DNA from: Acytostelium subglobosum LB1
Lineage: Eukaryota; Evosea; Eumycetozoa; Acytosteliales; Acytosteliaceae
Length of the DNA stretch: 64,000 nt
Assembly: GCF_000787575.1 (NCBI RefSeq)
Contig: NW_012236496.1
Location: 62,550-126,549 of the forward strand
Direction: 5' to 3'
Part shown: positions 55,990-64,000 of the stretch, in pieces
Layout of the letters: each line of letters opens with the position of its first letter
Numbering within the stretch: the first letter of the stretch is position 1
Translations under genes and position numbers: made by a program
The notes under the pieces: generated by a model
Told to the model about the DNA's origin: nothing
Databases searched by the model: none
What the model saw: only the letters and a program-made list of their open reading frames with translations

Positions 55990-57933
55990 CCAAAATGATC
56001 CAATGCCATCGCCTTCTTTTCTTCTGAAGTCACTTTCGTTGGTTGTAGGGATATATAGTACTGCTCCACCAAAGTCGACTAGCCTGCAGACAATTTGAAG
56101 GTCGAGGTGCGAATAGTTGGATCCTAAAGGAATATAGTATATTTGCAATGTTATGGTTGGAAATGACCTCAGTAGCGGCAAAATGGAGAGTGGTACAACC
56201 TCGCGTAGTGTTCTCGGTTCGCATGCTGGCTGTATATGAATGATCAAGTGCGAAAGTCTGTTGCTCGTTCTTGTCAGAGTAATATGATTTTCATCCAAGG
56301 CAATTGAACTAACATGATTATTCATTCTTGTCAGAGTAATGAGATTTTCATCCAGAAATGATCCCAGCTCTAAGTATGGGATATCTTTTGTCCGCCATTT
56401 CTCGGTGGTATTGATGACGAAATGATGAATGTGAAGCTCATTGAGAGTATTGTGACCAAGAAGCAAACTGAAATTGTCATGTGAGAATCGAGAGCACCGA
56501 AGCGATAGTGATGAAACTGATGGGACGTATTCTGGTGCGAGAGGTTGGTTGAAGTGATGGCCTAATACCAACAATGTTACTGATTGTGGTATAAATCCAA
56601 CTTGAAGGGGTTGGTTAAATGATTCTAATGATAAGTCTGTCACTGCTGGTGGTATATGTCCAATCTGAAGAGGTTGATTGAATGATTCTAATGATAATTT
56701 CGTAACTGATGGTGGGATATGTCCAATCTGAAGAGGTTGACTGAATAACTCTAATAATAATCCCGTAACGGACGATGGTATGTGTCCAACCTGAAGAGGT
56801 TGATTGAATGATCTGAATGATAGTTGGGTCACTGATGGTGGTATATGTCCAACCTGAAGAGGATGATTGAATGAATCATATGTGAATGATAATTGCGTAA
56901 CCGACGATGGTATATGTCCAACTTGAAGAGGTTGACCGAATAATCCGAATGATAAATGCGAAACCGACGATGGTATATGTCCAACTTGAAGAGGTTGATT
57001 GAATAATTCTAAAAATAATCCAGTAACCGAAGATGGTATATGTCCAACTTGAAGAGGTTGTTTGAATAATCCAAATGATAATTGCGTAACCGATTGTGGA
57101 ATATGTCCGACCTGAAGAGGTTGATTGTATCGTTCAAATGATAATCGCGTAACCGATGGTGGTATATGTCCAACTTGAAGAGGTTGATTGAATCGTTCGA
57201 ATGATAATTGCGTAACTGACGGTGGTATATGTCCATCTTGAAGTGGATGATTGTATGAATCGAATGATAGATGTGTCACTGACTGTGGTATGTATCCAAC
57301 CTGAAGAGGTTGATTGAATAATCTGAATGACAACTGTCTCACATACGATGGTATAAGTCCAATTTGAAGAGGTTGATTGAATGAATCAAACGATAATTGC
57401 GTCACTGTTGGTGGTATATGTCCATCCTGAAGAGGTTGATTGAATATTTCAAACGATAGTTGCGTCACTGAAGGTGGTATATGTCCAACTTGAAGAGGTT
57501 GTCTAAATGATCCAAATAGAATTTGGGTCACTGATGGTGGTATATGTCCAACTTGAAGAGGTTGATTGAATGAATCGAATGATAACTGTGTAACTGATTG
57601 TGGTATGTACCCAACCTGAAGAGGTTGATTGAATGATCTGAATGATAAATGCGTAAGAGACTGTGATGAATGTACAAGATGAAGATCAGAGAGTTTCTCG
57701 ATCGCAAGGGTTAATGGAGGGTCGTAAGTTCTTGTTCCATAAACACCTGTTATATGCTTATATGTTCTTAAGTTCTTCGCGGTGGCTGATCCAAGATGAT
57801 GTTTCAACTGTTGAGCAATACTCTCTCGCTGCCAAAAGATATTCTTACACACCAAGATAAAACATAACGTGTCAATATCACTAAGGGAAGCTACAACAAT
57901 TCTTAAAATATAAATAGGAAGGGATGCAATCAT
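55978..57933 (-). CDS. FNIP repeat protein 3 with F-box-like N-terminus
   Basis: Single exon, 651 residues. The start (MIASLPIYILRIVVASLSDI, then CFILVCKNIFWQRES) is the same F-box-like head as FNIP gene 1. Residues about 90-480 contain about eighteen FNIP units, F(N/G)QPLQVGHIPPSVTQLSF, highly regular at 22 residues. A C-terminal domain follows (HYNTLNELHIHHFV-like segment, LREVVPLSILPLLRSFPTI), a diverged version of the FNIP gene 1 end, closing with GDGIGSFWLFK. No intron separates a tail exon, unlike FNIP gene 1. Role inferred as for other F-box/repeat proteins. Repeat units are similar enough at DNA level for unequal exchange. Confidence 0.9.
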   Translation of the reverse strand: MIASLPIYILRIVVASLSDIDTLCFILVCKNIFWQRESIAQQLKHHLGSATAKNLRTYKHITGVYGTRTYDPPLTLAIEKLSDLHLVHSSQSLTHLSFRSFNQPLQVGYIPQSVTQLSFDSFNQPLQVGHIPPSVTQILFGSFRQPLQVGHIPPSVTQLSFEIFNQPLQDGHIPPTVTQLSFDSFNQPLQIGLIPSYVRQLSFRLFNQPLQVGYIPQSVTHLSFDSYNHPLQDGHIPPSVTQLSFERFNQPLQVGHIPPSVTRLSFERYNQPLQVGHIPQSVTQLSFGLFKQPLQVGHIPSSVTGLFLELFNQPLQVGHIPSSVSHLSFGLFGQPLQVGHIPSSVTQLSFTYDSFNHPLQVGHIPPSVTQLSFRSFNQPLQVGHIPSSVTGLLLELFSQPLQIGHIPPSVTKLSLESFNQPLQIGHIPPAVTDLSLESFNQPLQVGFIPQSVTLLVLGHHFNQPLAPEYVPSVSSLSLRCSRFSHDNFSLLLGHNTLNELHIHHFVINTTEKWRTKDIPYLELGSFLDENLITLTRMNNHVSSIALDENHITLTRTSNRLSHLIIHIQPACEPRTLREVVPLSILPLLRSFPTITLQIYYIPLGSNYSHLDLQIVCRLVDFGGAVLYIPTTNESDFRRKEGDGIGSFWLFK

Positions 57934-58403
57934 GATTGTTTGTATTTGAGGTTGTAATTAAGATAGAAATAGAAATGGAGTGAGAATGGGTAGAGAAAGA
58001 AACTTATCTTGACAAACATGTTGAAAAAATAGACTCAGTCTTTGGTCCCTGAACTCCGGGTCTGATTGATAGTGATGTTTGATTGATGAGATCTAATATA
58101 CTATCAATTGGATAGATATTAATTACATTGGATGGCATTTAATATGAGTTGGAGATATATTTAGTTTATTATCAATTTGATACTGTCTATTGTAAAGCAC
58201 CAAAACGATACACTCCAAACACCGTTCTGCGGTATCTGCCAGCGGTTCAATTGTCATCTTCTTCTGATGGTACTGATAGTGCTGTTGCCCCATCGCGATC
58301 GAGTAGCCTCCAGAATATTTCAATGTCATAACAATCTCAATCGAAGTGTGGCAGTGATGACTTTATTTATGTCCAAAATTAAATAATTATTTAAATTGGA
58401 GAT
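57934..58403. other. Intergenic holding a second FNIP relic
   Basis: Promoter side of FNIP gene 3. AT-rich, with GATT repeats near 58,060-58,090; the only coding-like part is the relic at about 58,240-58,334. Confidence 0.6.
58240..58334 (-). pseudogene. Short FNIP C-terminal-domain relic
   Basis: The minus strand reads DIEIFWRLLDRDGATALSVP followed by SEEDDN and a stop (58249-58247). This matches the FNIP gene 1 segment FDFEIIWRLIDDKTALLVP and SDADDN. The flanking sequence is out of frame. It is a remnant of a third, lost FNIP gene lying just upstream of FNIP gene 3 on the same strand. Confidence 0.65.
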
Positions 58404-59456
58404 TTATAGACTACTCTTGAAGATGGGAGCACGCTTCTCAGTGAAGGCACCGACAGCTTCGACTAGATCATCGTTCTTTAGGAATATAGAGTTGTGTAGA
58501 GCAACACGGAGGAGTCCCTCGTCTATGGTGTGATCTTGTGCATGGTTCATGATCAGTTTGGTCGACTGAACAACCATTGGTGAGTTGGCAGCGATCTTGG
58601 CAGCCATGCTCCTGGCCTCGGCCAGCAACTCGTCTTTGTCCTTGAGCACCTTGTTCACCAGGCCAAACTTCTCGGCGGTGGACGCATTGGCGGGCTCGCC
58701 AGTGAATGCCATCTCACGAGCGAATCCAGTTCCACAAACCCTCTGTATTCTCTGGAGTGTGCCAAGGTCGGCTACAATAGCCAACTTTGTTTCCTTAATT
58801 GAAAAGGCAGCATCACTGGTGCACAGTCTAATGTCGCAAGCTGTTATCAAATCGACAGCACCTCCAATGCAATGTCCATGTACTGCTGCAATCACTGGTT
58901 TGGAGCATTTGTTTATCTTGTCGAATGCTTTTGTTTGTTTGGTTGGTGAGTCATGTTGGTCGACTATCACATGTCATCATTCATTCATTCAATCAATGAA
59001 TCAATCAATCGAATACATACATGCTTGCCATCTCCTGACCAGTTTGAAAATGGCTACACCTTGATCGGCAAAGGATTGTGTGTCGTCTGTGCTCATTGAA
59101 GAGGAGGCTGTGACCAAGTCCAATCCAGCAGAGAACAACTTGCCATCTGACCATATTATTACAACTCTAATCGACTTGTCATTCTGTATCTTGTCAAATG
59201 CTGCTATAAACTCTGTTCATACATATATGATAATGTTAGATATGATTGATTGTGTATGAATGATTGAATGATTGAATGAATGAATGAATAACAAACCATT
59301 GAAGAATTGATCAGTCATCAAGTTCAACTTGTTCTTGCTGGTCATAATCAACTCTGCAATGCCATTATCCGATGTTTGTAACTTTAGACATTTGAACTCA
59401 TCCACTGGTACACTAATGAATGATGGTGAGTTGTTTGTATAATAGAGTGATTCCAT
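58404..59456 (-). CDS. Delta3,5-delta2,4-dienoyl-CoA isomerase (ECH1-like, enoyl-CoA hydratase family)
   Basis: Starts MESLYYTNNSPSFISVPVDE at 59456; three or four exons, about 290 residues. Family features: the CoA/oxyanion strand VVIIWSDGKLFSAGLDL, then KPVIAAVHGHCIGGAVDLIT with ACDIR, and FSIKETKLAIVADLGTLQR, where the Glu and Asp are the two acidic catalytic residues of ECH1. Ordinary hydratases have a different glutamate arrangement, so ECH1 is preferred. The C-terminus is SSL, a possible weak type-1 peroxisomal signal (canonical SKL). It would move double bonds during beta-oxidation of unsaturated fatty acids with odd-position bonds. Peroxisomal or mitochondrial place not decided. Confidence 0.92.
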
Positions 59457-59852
59457 CCTGTTATAATTATATGATATAGATAATAGATTAATTGATTGAT
59501 TGATTGATTGAATGCAATGATTGAAGGTATGATGATGAAGATGGTGCAATCTCATGTGTGTTCAATTTAGGTATCCAATGGCGTCAAAGTGTTTGTGGTT
59601 TAGGGGGGTGTTAGGGCAAGGGCAAGGGCAAGGGTAGGGTAGGGTAAGGGTAGAGGAAGGGAAGGAGAAGTTTAATTGAAAGGCTTCATTGTAGACTATC
59701 CAGTGGTTGGAAGCTAAGGATATCTAATCAAATCTTGGAAGTTCCAAAGTGAGATCGACGAATGAGACAACACTTTCAAACAAAACCGAGTCGTCTTTTC
59801 ATTTACAATCGTAAAGATAGATAGATAGACTCAGAGCAAGAAAGAATAAGAT
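59457..59852. other. Divergent promoter with G-rich repeat
   Basis: Between the starts of the dienoyl-CoA isomerase (minus) and methyltransferase (plus). It contains GATT repeats near 59,495, a G-rich repeat block at 59601-59670, and GATA repeats at 59,815-59,830. No gene seen. Confidence 0.6.
59601..59670 (+). repeat. G-rich GGGCAA/GGGTA tandem repeat
   Basis: After a run of six G, three GGGCAA units and four GGGTA-type units follow, then GGAAGGGAAGGAG. The eight or more closely spaced G3 runs can form a G-quadruplex on the plus strand and look like interstitial telomere-type repeat. Such G-rich DNA is rare in this AT-rich intergenic setting. Confidence 0.75.
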
Positions 59853-60950
59853 ATGAGCTCACCACCTGATAACTCTGCAGAGTACTTGAATGACTCTGCC
59901 AAATTGTTTGATTCCTCAAGTGATGAAGAGGTAGTTTACTCATACACAACTTACAATCGTGTTGAACCAATAAGTATGTTGCGTATTAGTGAAGCAGTGT
60001 GAAGAGTTGGTTGGTGATCTAACATACAATCTCATCTATTCAAGAGAATCATAATGATATCAAATCCATTCAGGTTAGATTGCCACAGAAGCATTCTTTG
60101 TGGGCACATTTGTCTTGGAATGCCGGTGTCGCTCTGTCCGACTACCTCGAGGCCACCGTTGACTTTACAAACAAGACGTATGTGCATGTGATGTGCTGTA
60201 CTCGATGGATTGGCACTTACTTTCAATCAATCAATCAATCAATCAATCACATCATTCAATCAATCATTACAGTGTATTGGAGTTGGGTTCAGGTGCAGGA
60301 CTACCATGCTACATGGCAACATTGAATGGTGGATCTAGGGTTGTAATGACAGACTATCCAGACAAGACACTGATCGATAACTTACAATACAATAGAGATA
60401 ATACATTGCCATCTTCAATAACAGATAACAAATTGTTGGCTGTTGTAAGTATCATCATCAATCATTCAATCCATGATACTTACATTAATGTTACATCCAA
60501 TAGCCACATCTTTGGGGCAATGAACCAGAGACTTTGAATCAACTATTGGACAACCCAGCGAACAAGTACGACATTATCATTCTGTCGGACCTCATCTTCA
60601 ATCACCAAGCTCACTTCAACATGTTGAAAACATGTGCCGCATGTCTAAGCGACAATGGAATAGTATGTGTACATTACATATATTGACATTCGATGCTCAC
60701 TTACTTACTACTATAACTTACAACTATATAGATATATGTGTCATTTACTCATCACAGACCACACCGAAGAGAGAAGGATCTAAACTTCTTTACAGTTGCA
60801 GCAGAGGCACCATTCAATTTCATCGTGGAGAAGTTCATGGAAAGACTTATGAAGCCAATGTTTGAGGTGGACTTGGGTTGTGAGGTCACCAGGTCAACTG
60901 TCAACTTCTACACCATGAGGAAACAACCACAACAGTCCTCCTCCTCATGA
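59853..60950 (+). CDS. efm7: eEF1A N-terminal/lysine methyltransferase (EFM7/Nnt1-like)
   Basis: Several short exons from ATG at 59853 (MSSPPDNSAEYLNDSAKLFD); stop at 60948-60950; about 260 residues. Class I SAM methyltransferase: VRLPQKHSLWAHLSWNAGVA leads in, motif I is VLELGSGAGLPCYMATLNGG, then VVMTDYPDKTLIDNLQYN, LWGNEPETL, and KYDIIILSDLIFNHQAH. The WAHLSWNAG, GLP and TDYPD signatures match yeast EFM7/Nnt1, which methylates the N-terminus and Lys2 of eEF1A. The last exon begins IYVSFTHHRPHRREKDLNFF, and the tail is Gln/Ser. The last helix FMERLMKPMFEVD fits the family. Cytosolic. Confidence 0.92.
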
Positions 60951-61192
60951 GACAGTCAGAGACAGACGGAAGATAGCGCACAATAAACCAAAAAGACAAG
61001 AAGAATGGAATTCACCAAATATTTGAATCGATCTGGGTTGGATTGACACCGATTGGTCGATGGATTGGTGTGTCGGTCAGGTCTAAACATTGTTGGCCCA
61101 CTGTTGAGGGCTGCTACATGCTTGACAATCCAAAGGTTGGCTACTACATTCATTTATTCAAATTAAATGTATAATTACAAATAGAGATAGAC

Positions 61193-62248
61193 ATGTCTGA
61201 ATCATTCATTGATGTATGTTTGAAACAAGAATGATTGAATGAAGTGATTGGATGGATGAGCGAGGCTAACACATAACTATGTTCTCTCTCTTTAAAGAGC
61301 GAGAGATTCTCAAATAGAGAGATACAGGTGTTTGATAGGATATTCAAGTCAATCGATTTGGAATCAAAGGGATACTTCACAAGGGATGACTATCAGAGAT
61401 ATATAGATTCCTTGAAGAGTCGCAGTACAACATTATCAAAGATAGCTTCATTGCCATCATTCGATAACTATCTATTATATCAAAATAGTACAGTTGTTAC
61501 CTATCGTATGTAACATTACATTATAATTGATACGATAGATCCACTAACAATGTATAACAATGATAAAGACAACTTCTTGACAACTCTAAGTCTCGTTGGT
61601 ATAAGGTTAACATTCAAAGACTCAGAGGGTGATGCATCCAATGTGCCAAGGGCATCAATGATGTCTAGTACACCAATATATAGTGCCAACACCATCACAT
61701 TGCCAGCAACAGACATTAGAATTAAACAACAACAACAACCACAATTTCATCAGCATCTACATCAATTGGATACCAAGTCAAAGTCATCGCAAGACTCTTC
61801 ATCTTCATCATCACCTGCGGCCAATGTTAAAAAGACACAACCAGAGTTGCCAACAACTACAACAACACCATCTGTATCCAACAATGTACCAACGACCAAG
61901 ACCAAAGCTGCATCATCACTATCCATTAGCAAAGTACCATCATCATCATCATCAAACGTGGCCACAGGACAACAACCATCAATACGTTCTGCATCATCTC
62001 TCTCAATCAACAAGGTACCAACACAACAACAACAACAACATGTATTAGTTCAACAAAAATCATCATCATCATCAAGCAAAGTACCTGCAAAGACTGGATC
62101 GGCATTATTCTCTAAACTTCCGGCAGCCCCTCCACCTGCACCAAAGGAGGAGGAGCCGGCACAAGAGCAGAGTGAACAACTTTCGCCACCATCAAGCAAG
62201 TCAAGACTGGACAAGCTTGGCTTCCACAGGGATTCATCAAGGAAATAG
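61193..62248 (+). CDS. EF-hand-like protein with Ser/Gln-rich tail
   Basis: Three exons: a 21-base first exon (61193-61213, MSESFID), 61298-about 61508 and about 61548-62248. Residues about 10-45 (REIQVFDRIFKSIDLESKG, then YFTRDDYQRYID) have the helix-loop-helix of an EF-hand; the loop DLESKGYFTRDD keeps acidic first and last positions but lacks the usual pattern in the middle, so Ca2+ binding is doubtful. A second folded part (NFLTTLSLVGIRLTFKDSEG) follows. The last about 190 residues are low complexity with three copies of a SxLSIxKVP or SKVP-type motif and a Pro-rich PAAPPPAPKEEEP. The family is not recognised. Convergent with the saposin gene. Confidence 0.7.
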
Positions 62249-62364
62249 ACTACAATGATGTCAACAACAAATTGATTGGAATCCATTAAATCCTTGAATG
62301 GATAAGTATGGCCTCGAGGCACATACGTTATATTATTATTATTATTACTACTACTTTGCGACTT

Positions 62365-63356
62365 CTAGACAAGATTGGCAATGTATTGGCCAAACTTCTT
62401 GATGGCTGGCTTCATGATGTTGTCGCTGCTGGTGCAAGCACTGATCTTCTCACAGATGGCGGATGGGTCCTCCTTTTGCAACAAGAGATTGATGATCAGT
62501 GGTGTGTAGTCATTGACGATGGTGACGCACGACTCGACAAAGGTCTCGCTGACCAACACCTTGCAGTCGCGGTCCAACGTGTCGATGATGACGGTCTCGT
62601 TGGCCTTGCTGTTGAGGAGTGTGTCGATTCTCTTGACCATGTACTTGCACAGTGGGCAATCGAGCTCGCCTCCAAGGATGGTGAATTGGCGCAGCAGACC
62701 GACCGACATCATGGTGCTGTTGCAGGCACCGATTGAGCTGCAGATGTGACGTGGGTCCTCCTTGTTCTCGAGAGCGTGGATGATGAGTGGCGTGTAGTCG
62801 TTGACGATGGTGATGCACGACTCGATGAATGTCTCGCTGACCAACACCTTGCAGTCATTGTCCAATGTGTTGATGATCACAGTCTCGTTGGCCTTGCTGG
62901 CGAGCATCGTCTCGATTCTCTTGACCATGTACTCGCACAGTGGGCAGTTGAGCTCACCGTCGATCATGGTGAGGGCATTGGCGGACAGCTTCTCGAGGAG
63001 CATGGTCATTGACATTGACACCTCCTCCACGGTGGTGCTGTTGCAGGCGCCAATTGAGTTGCAGATATGACGTGGGTCCTCCTTGTTCTCGAGAGAGTTG
63101 ATGATGAGTGGCGTGTAGTCATTGACGATGGTGACACATGACTCGACAAAGGTCTCACTGACCAACACCTTGCAATCATTGTCCAATGTGTTGANTTATG
63201 ACAGTCTCGTTGGCCTTGCTCTCGAGCAGAGTCTCTATTCTCTTGACCATATACTCGCACAGTGGGCAGTTGAGCTCACCAGCAGATGCAGGCACCGATG
63301 AGTTTAGTATCAAAGCAGATATAATGATAAANGGCTAACAATGTAAGTGACTTCAT
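62365..63356 (-). CDS. Saposin-B-domain precursor with three repeated domains
   Basis: Start ATG at 63356 (MKSLTLLA, then a hydrophobic signal peptide), stop at 62365. Three saposin-like domains, each with the six-cysteine pattern C-P-L-C, C-K-V-L, E-S-C-x-T-I, H-I-C/A-I-C, A-C, at about 63280-63040, 62950-62710 and 62670-62410. The first two are almost identical (KANETVI, NDCKVLVSETF, TIVNDYTPLII), separated by short linkers, so recent duplication is likely. Two single undefined bases (63195 and 63332) shift the frame and appear to be inserted assembly errors. Saposin-like proteins are small lysosomal lipid-binders; amoebozoan relatives include pore-forming amoebapore-like peptides used against engulfed bacteria. 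No pore-forming activity can be assigned from sequence. The protein ends KKFGQYIANLV. Confidence 0.88.
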
Positions 63357-63508
63357 CTTTAATATTTATGTTATTGTATGTATTTGTATAAATGTATATG
63401 TTGTTGATTTGATTGAATGACTGGTCTAGAAGTTGACTTGGCATCCGCCCACTTCCTTCCTCCTCAACTAGAAGTAAAGTAATACAAGAGTGTGGTTTTT
63501 TGATGGGT

Positions 63509-63538
63509 CTCAACAAAAACGCCTCAACTTTTGTTGAG
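63509..63538. repeat. 10-bp perfect inverted repeat
   Basis: CTCAACAAAA (63509-63518) pairs with TTTTGTTGAG (63529-63538) across a ten-base loop. It lies 54 bases before a second hairpin and could belong to a non-coding RNA or a transcript end. Confidence 0.6.
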
Positions 63539-63591
63539 AAGTTTCGCCTTAACCCCTAAAGACAGAGATAGGCTGCGCATTAAGTGTAAGC

Positions 63592-63611
63592 GGGGGTGTT
63601 GGTGCACCCCC
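63592..63611. repeat. GC-rich 7-bp hairpin
   Basis: GGGGGTG (63592-63598) pairs with CACCCCC (63605-63611) around the loop TTGGTG. This is strongly GC-rich in AT-rich DNA. Confidence 0.6.
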
Positions 63612-64000
63612 TTACTTTATTTGGAATTAATTGTGCACAGTTTTGGAAAGTTACAAGTCAATTGGTATTGACCTGTTTATTGTAGGGTAAGGATAACAAG
63701 AAAGAGCCACAGATGACTAGACGGAGAAGGTGATCGAGCCCAGCGTCGGTTGCCAATAAGTAATGACATGATCCCTAGTGATGGACAACAAGTGTGATGG
63801 ACTATGGCAACTAATCTGATTGATGGATTAATGATGGGATGAACCAGGTGTTTGATTGATCAATTGAGTAAAACAAAAAAAAAAAAAAAAGTAAAAAATG
63901 AGTAAAATAAAAAAAGACCAAAAAATGATGAGGACCTGGATCCGTCTCTTGAAGAGCGAGATACCTTTGGTGGTGTTCTAAGAGTTGGTCAATGGACTGG

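Larger units (their letters stand above)
63357..64000. other. Intergenic end region with two hairpins
   Basis: Promoter side of the saposin gene. A structured stretch at 63,505-63,615 holds two inverted repeats (entered separately). Downstream there is a 17-base A-run at about 63,876-63,892. At the window edge the minus strand is open from 64000 to about 63,905 (SIDQLLEHHQRYLALQ), but it lacks start and splice support. Confidence 0.5.

Noticed and set aside
62308-63070. Plus-strand open frames over the saposin gene
   Set aside because: Antisense shadows; the minus strand shows the six-cysteine saposin pattern three times.

Overview
The window is nuclear DNA of a dictyostelid social amoeba. 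The evidence is the gene content (three FNIP/F-box-type repeat genes, PH-type PKB, Ras-binding class I PI3K, mucolipin, an AP180 homologue with a long Gln/Asn/Met tail), Gln/Asn/Ser/Thr homopolymer tracts, very short AT-rich introns (about 50-110 bp) with GTATGT or GTAAGT donors, and compact AT-rich intergenic DNA full of ATTC/GATT and CA/GT simple repeats. Coding DNA is clearly less AT-rich than in Dictyostelium discoideum, so a group 1 or 2 species (Cavenderia- or Acytostelium-like) is my guess; the genus is not proven.

Layout. 1-13.4 kb: an incomplete secreted surface protein, a PH-domain protein, FNIP gene 1, an unusual AT-hook multi-pass membrane protein, an F-box+TBC RabGAP and a PKB/Akt kinase. 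13.8-22 kb: an AP180-type clathrin adaptor, a JmjC/cupin oxygenase, a three-RRM polyQ/N RNA-binding protein and the ERMES subunit Mdm12. 22-31.3 kb: a giant hydrophobic-repeat protein of unknown function, a membrane-anchored Sec7-PH ArfGEF and a ubiquitin-like+VWA+UBC fusion. 31.3-36 kb: a disturbed island with a BRCT-like fragment, a hAT transposase remnant, a 100-N assembly gap, a Ulp1-like fragment, FNIP gene 2 and a decayed ORF. 36-50 kb: a protein with an adaptor mu-type longin domain, a three-LIM protein whose reading frame is broken, eIF2B beta, D-aminoacyl-tRNA deacylase, mucolipin and Exo1. 50-64 kb: a PH-containing class I PI3K, FNIP gene 3 flanked by two FNIP relics, a dienoyl-CoA isomerase, an eEF1A methyltransferase, an EF-hand-like protein and a three-domain saposin precursor.

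Several genes belong to connected processes: PI3K (50-55.5 kb) makes the lipid that the PH domain of PKB (12-13.4 kb) should read; AP180, the Sec7 ArfGEF, the TBC RabGAP and the mu-like longin protein all concern membrane traffic; mucolipin and the saposin protein point to endolysosomes; FNIP/F-box genes and the UBL-VWA-UBC fusion point to ubiquitin biology. There is no operon structure. For most spliced genes I worked out exon joins by hand from splice signals and frame continuity; the joins given are frame-consistent, but none has been checked against transcripts. I saw no tRNA, rRNA or CRISPR.

The most unusual items are the giant hydrophobic repeat protein, the UBL-VWA-UBC fusion with an HCN in place of the E2 HPN motif, the transmembrane Sec7-PH protein, the AT-hook membrane protein, the mu-like longin protein (possible TSET subunit) and the FNIP gene/relic cluster.
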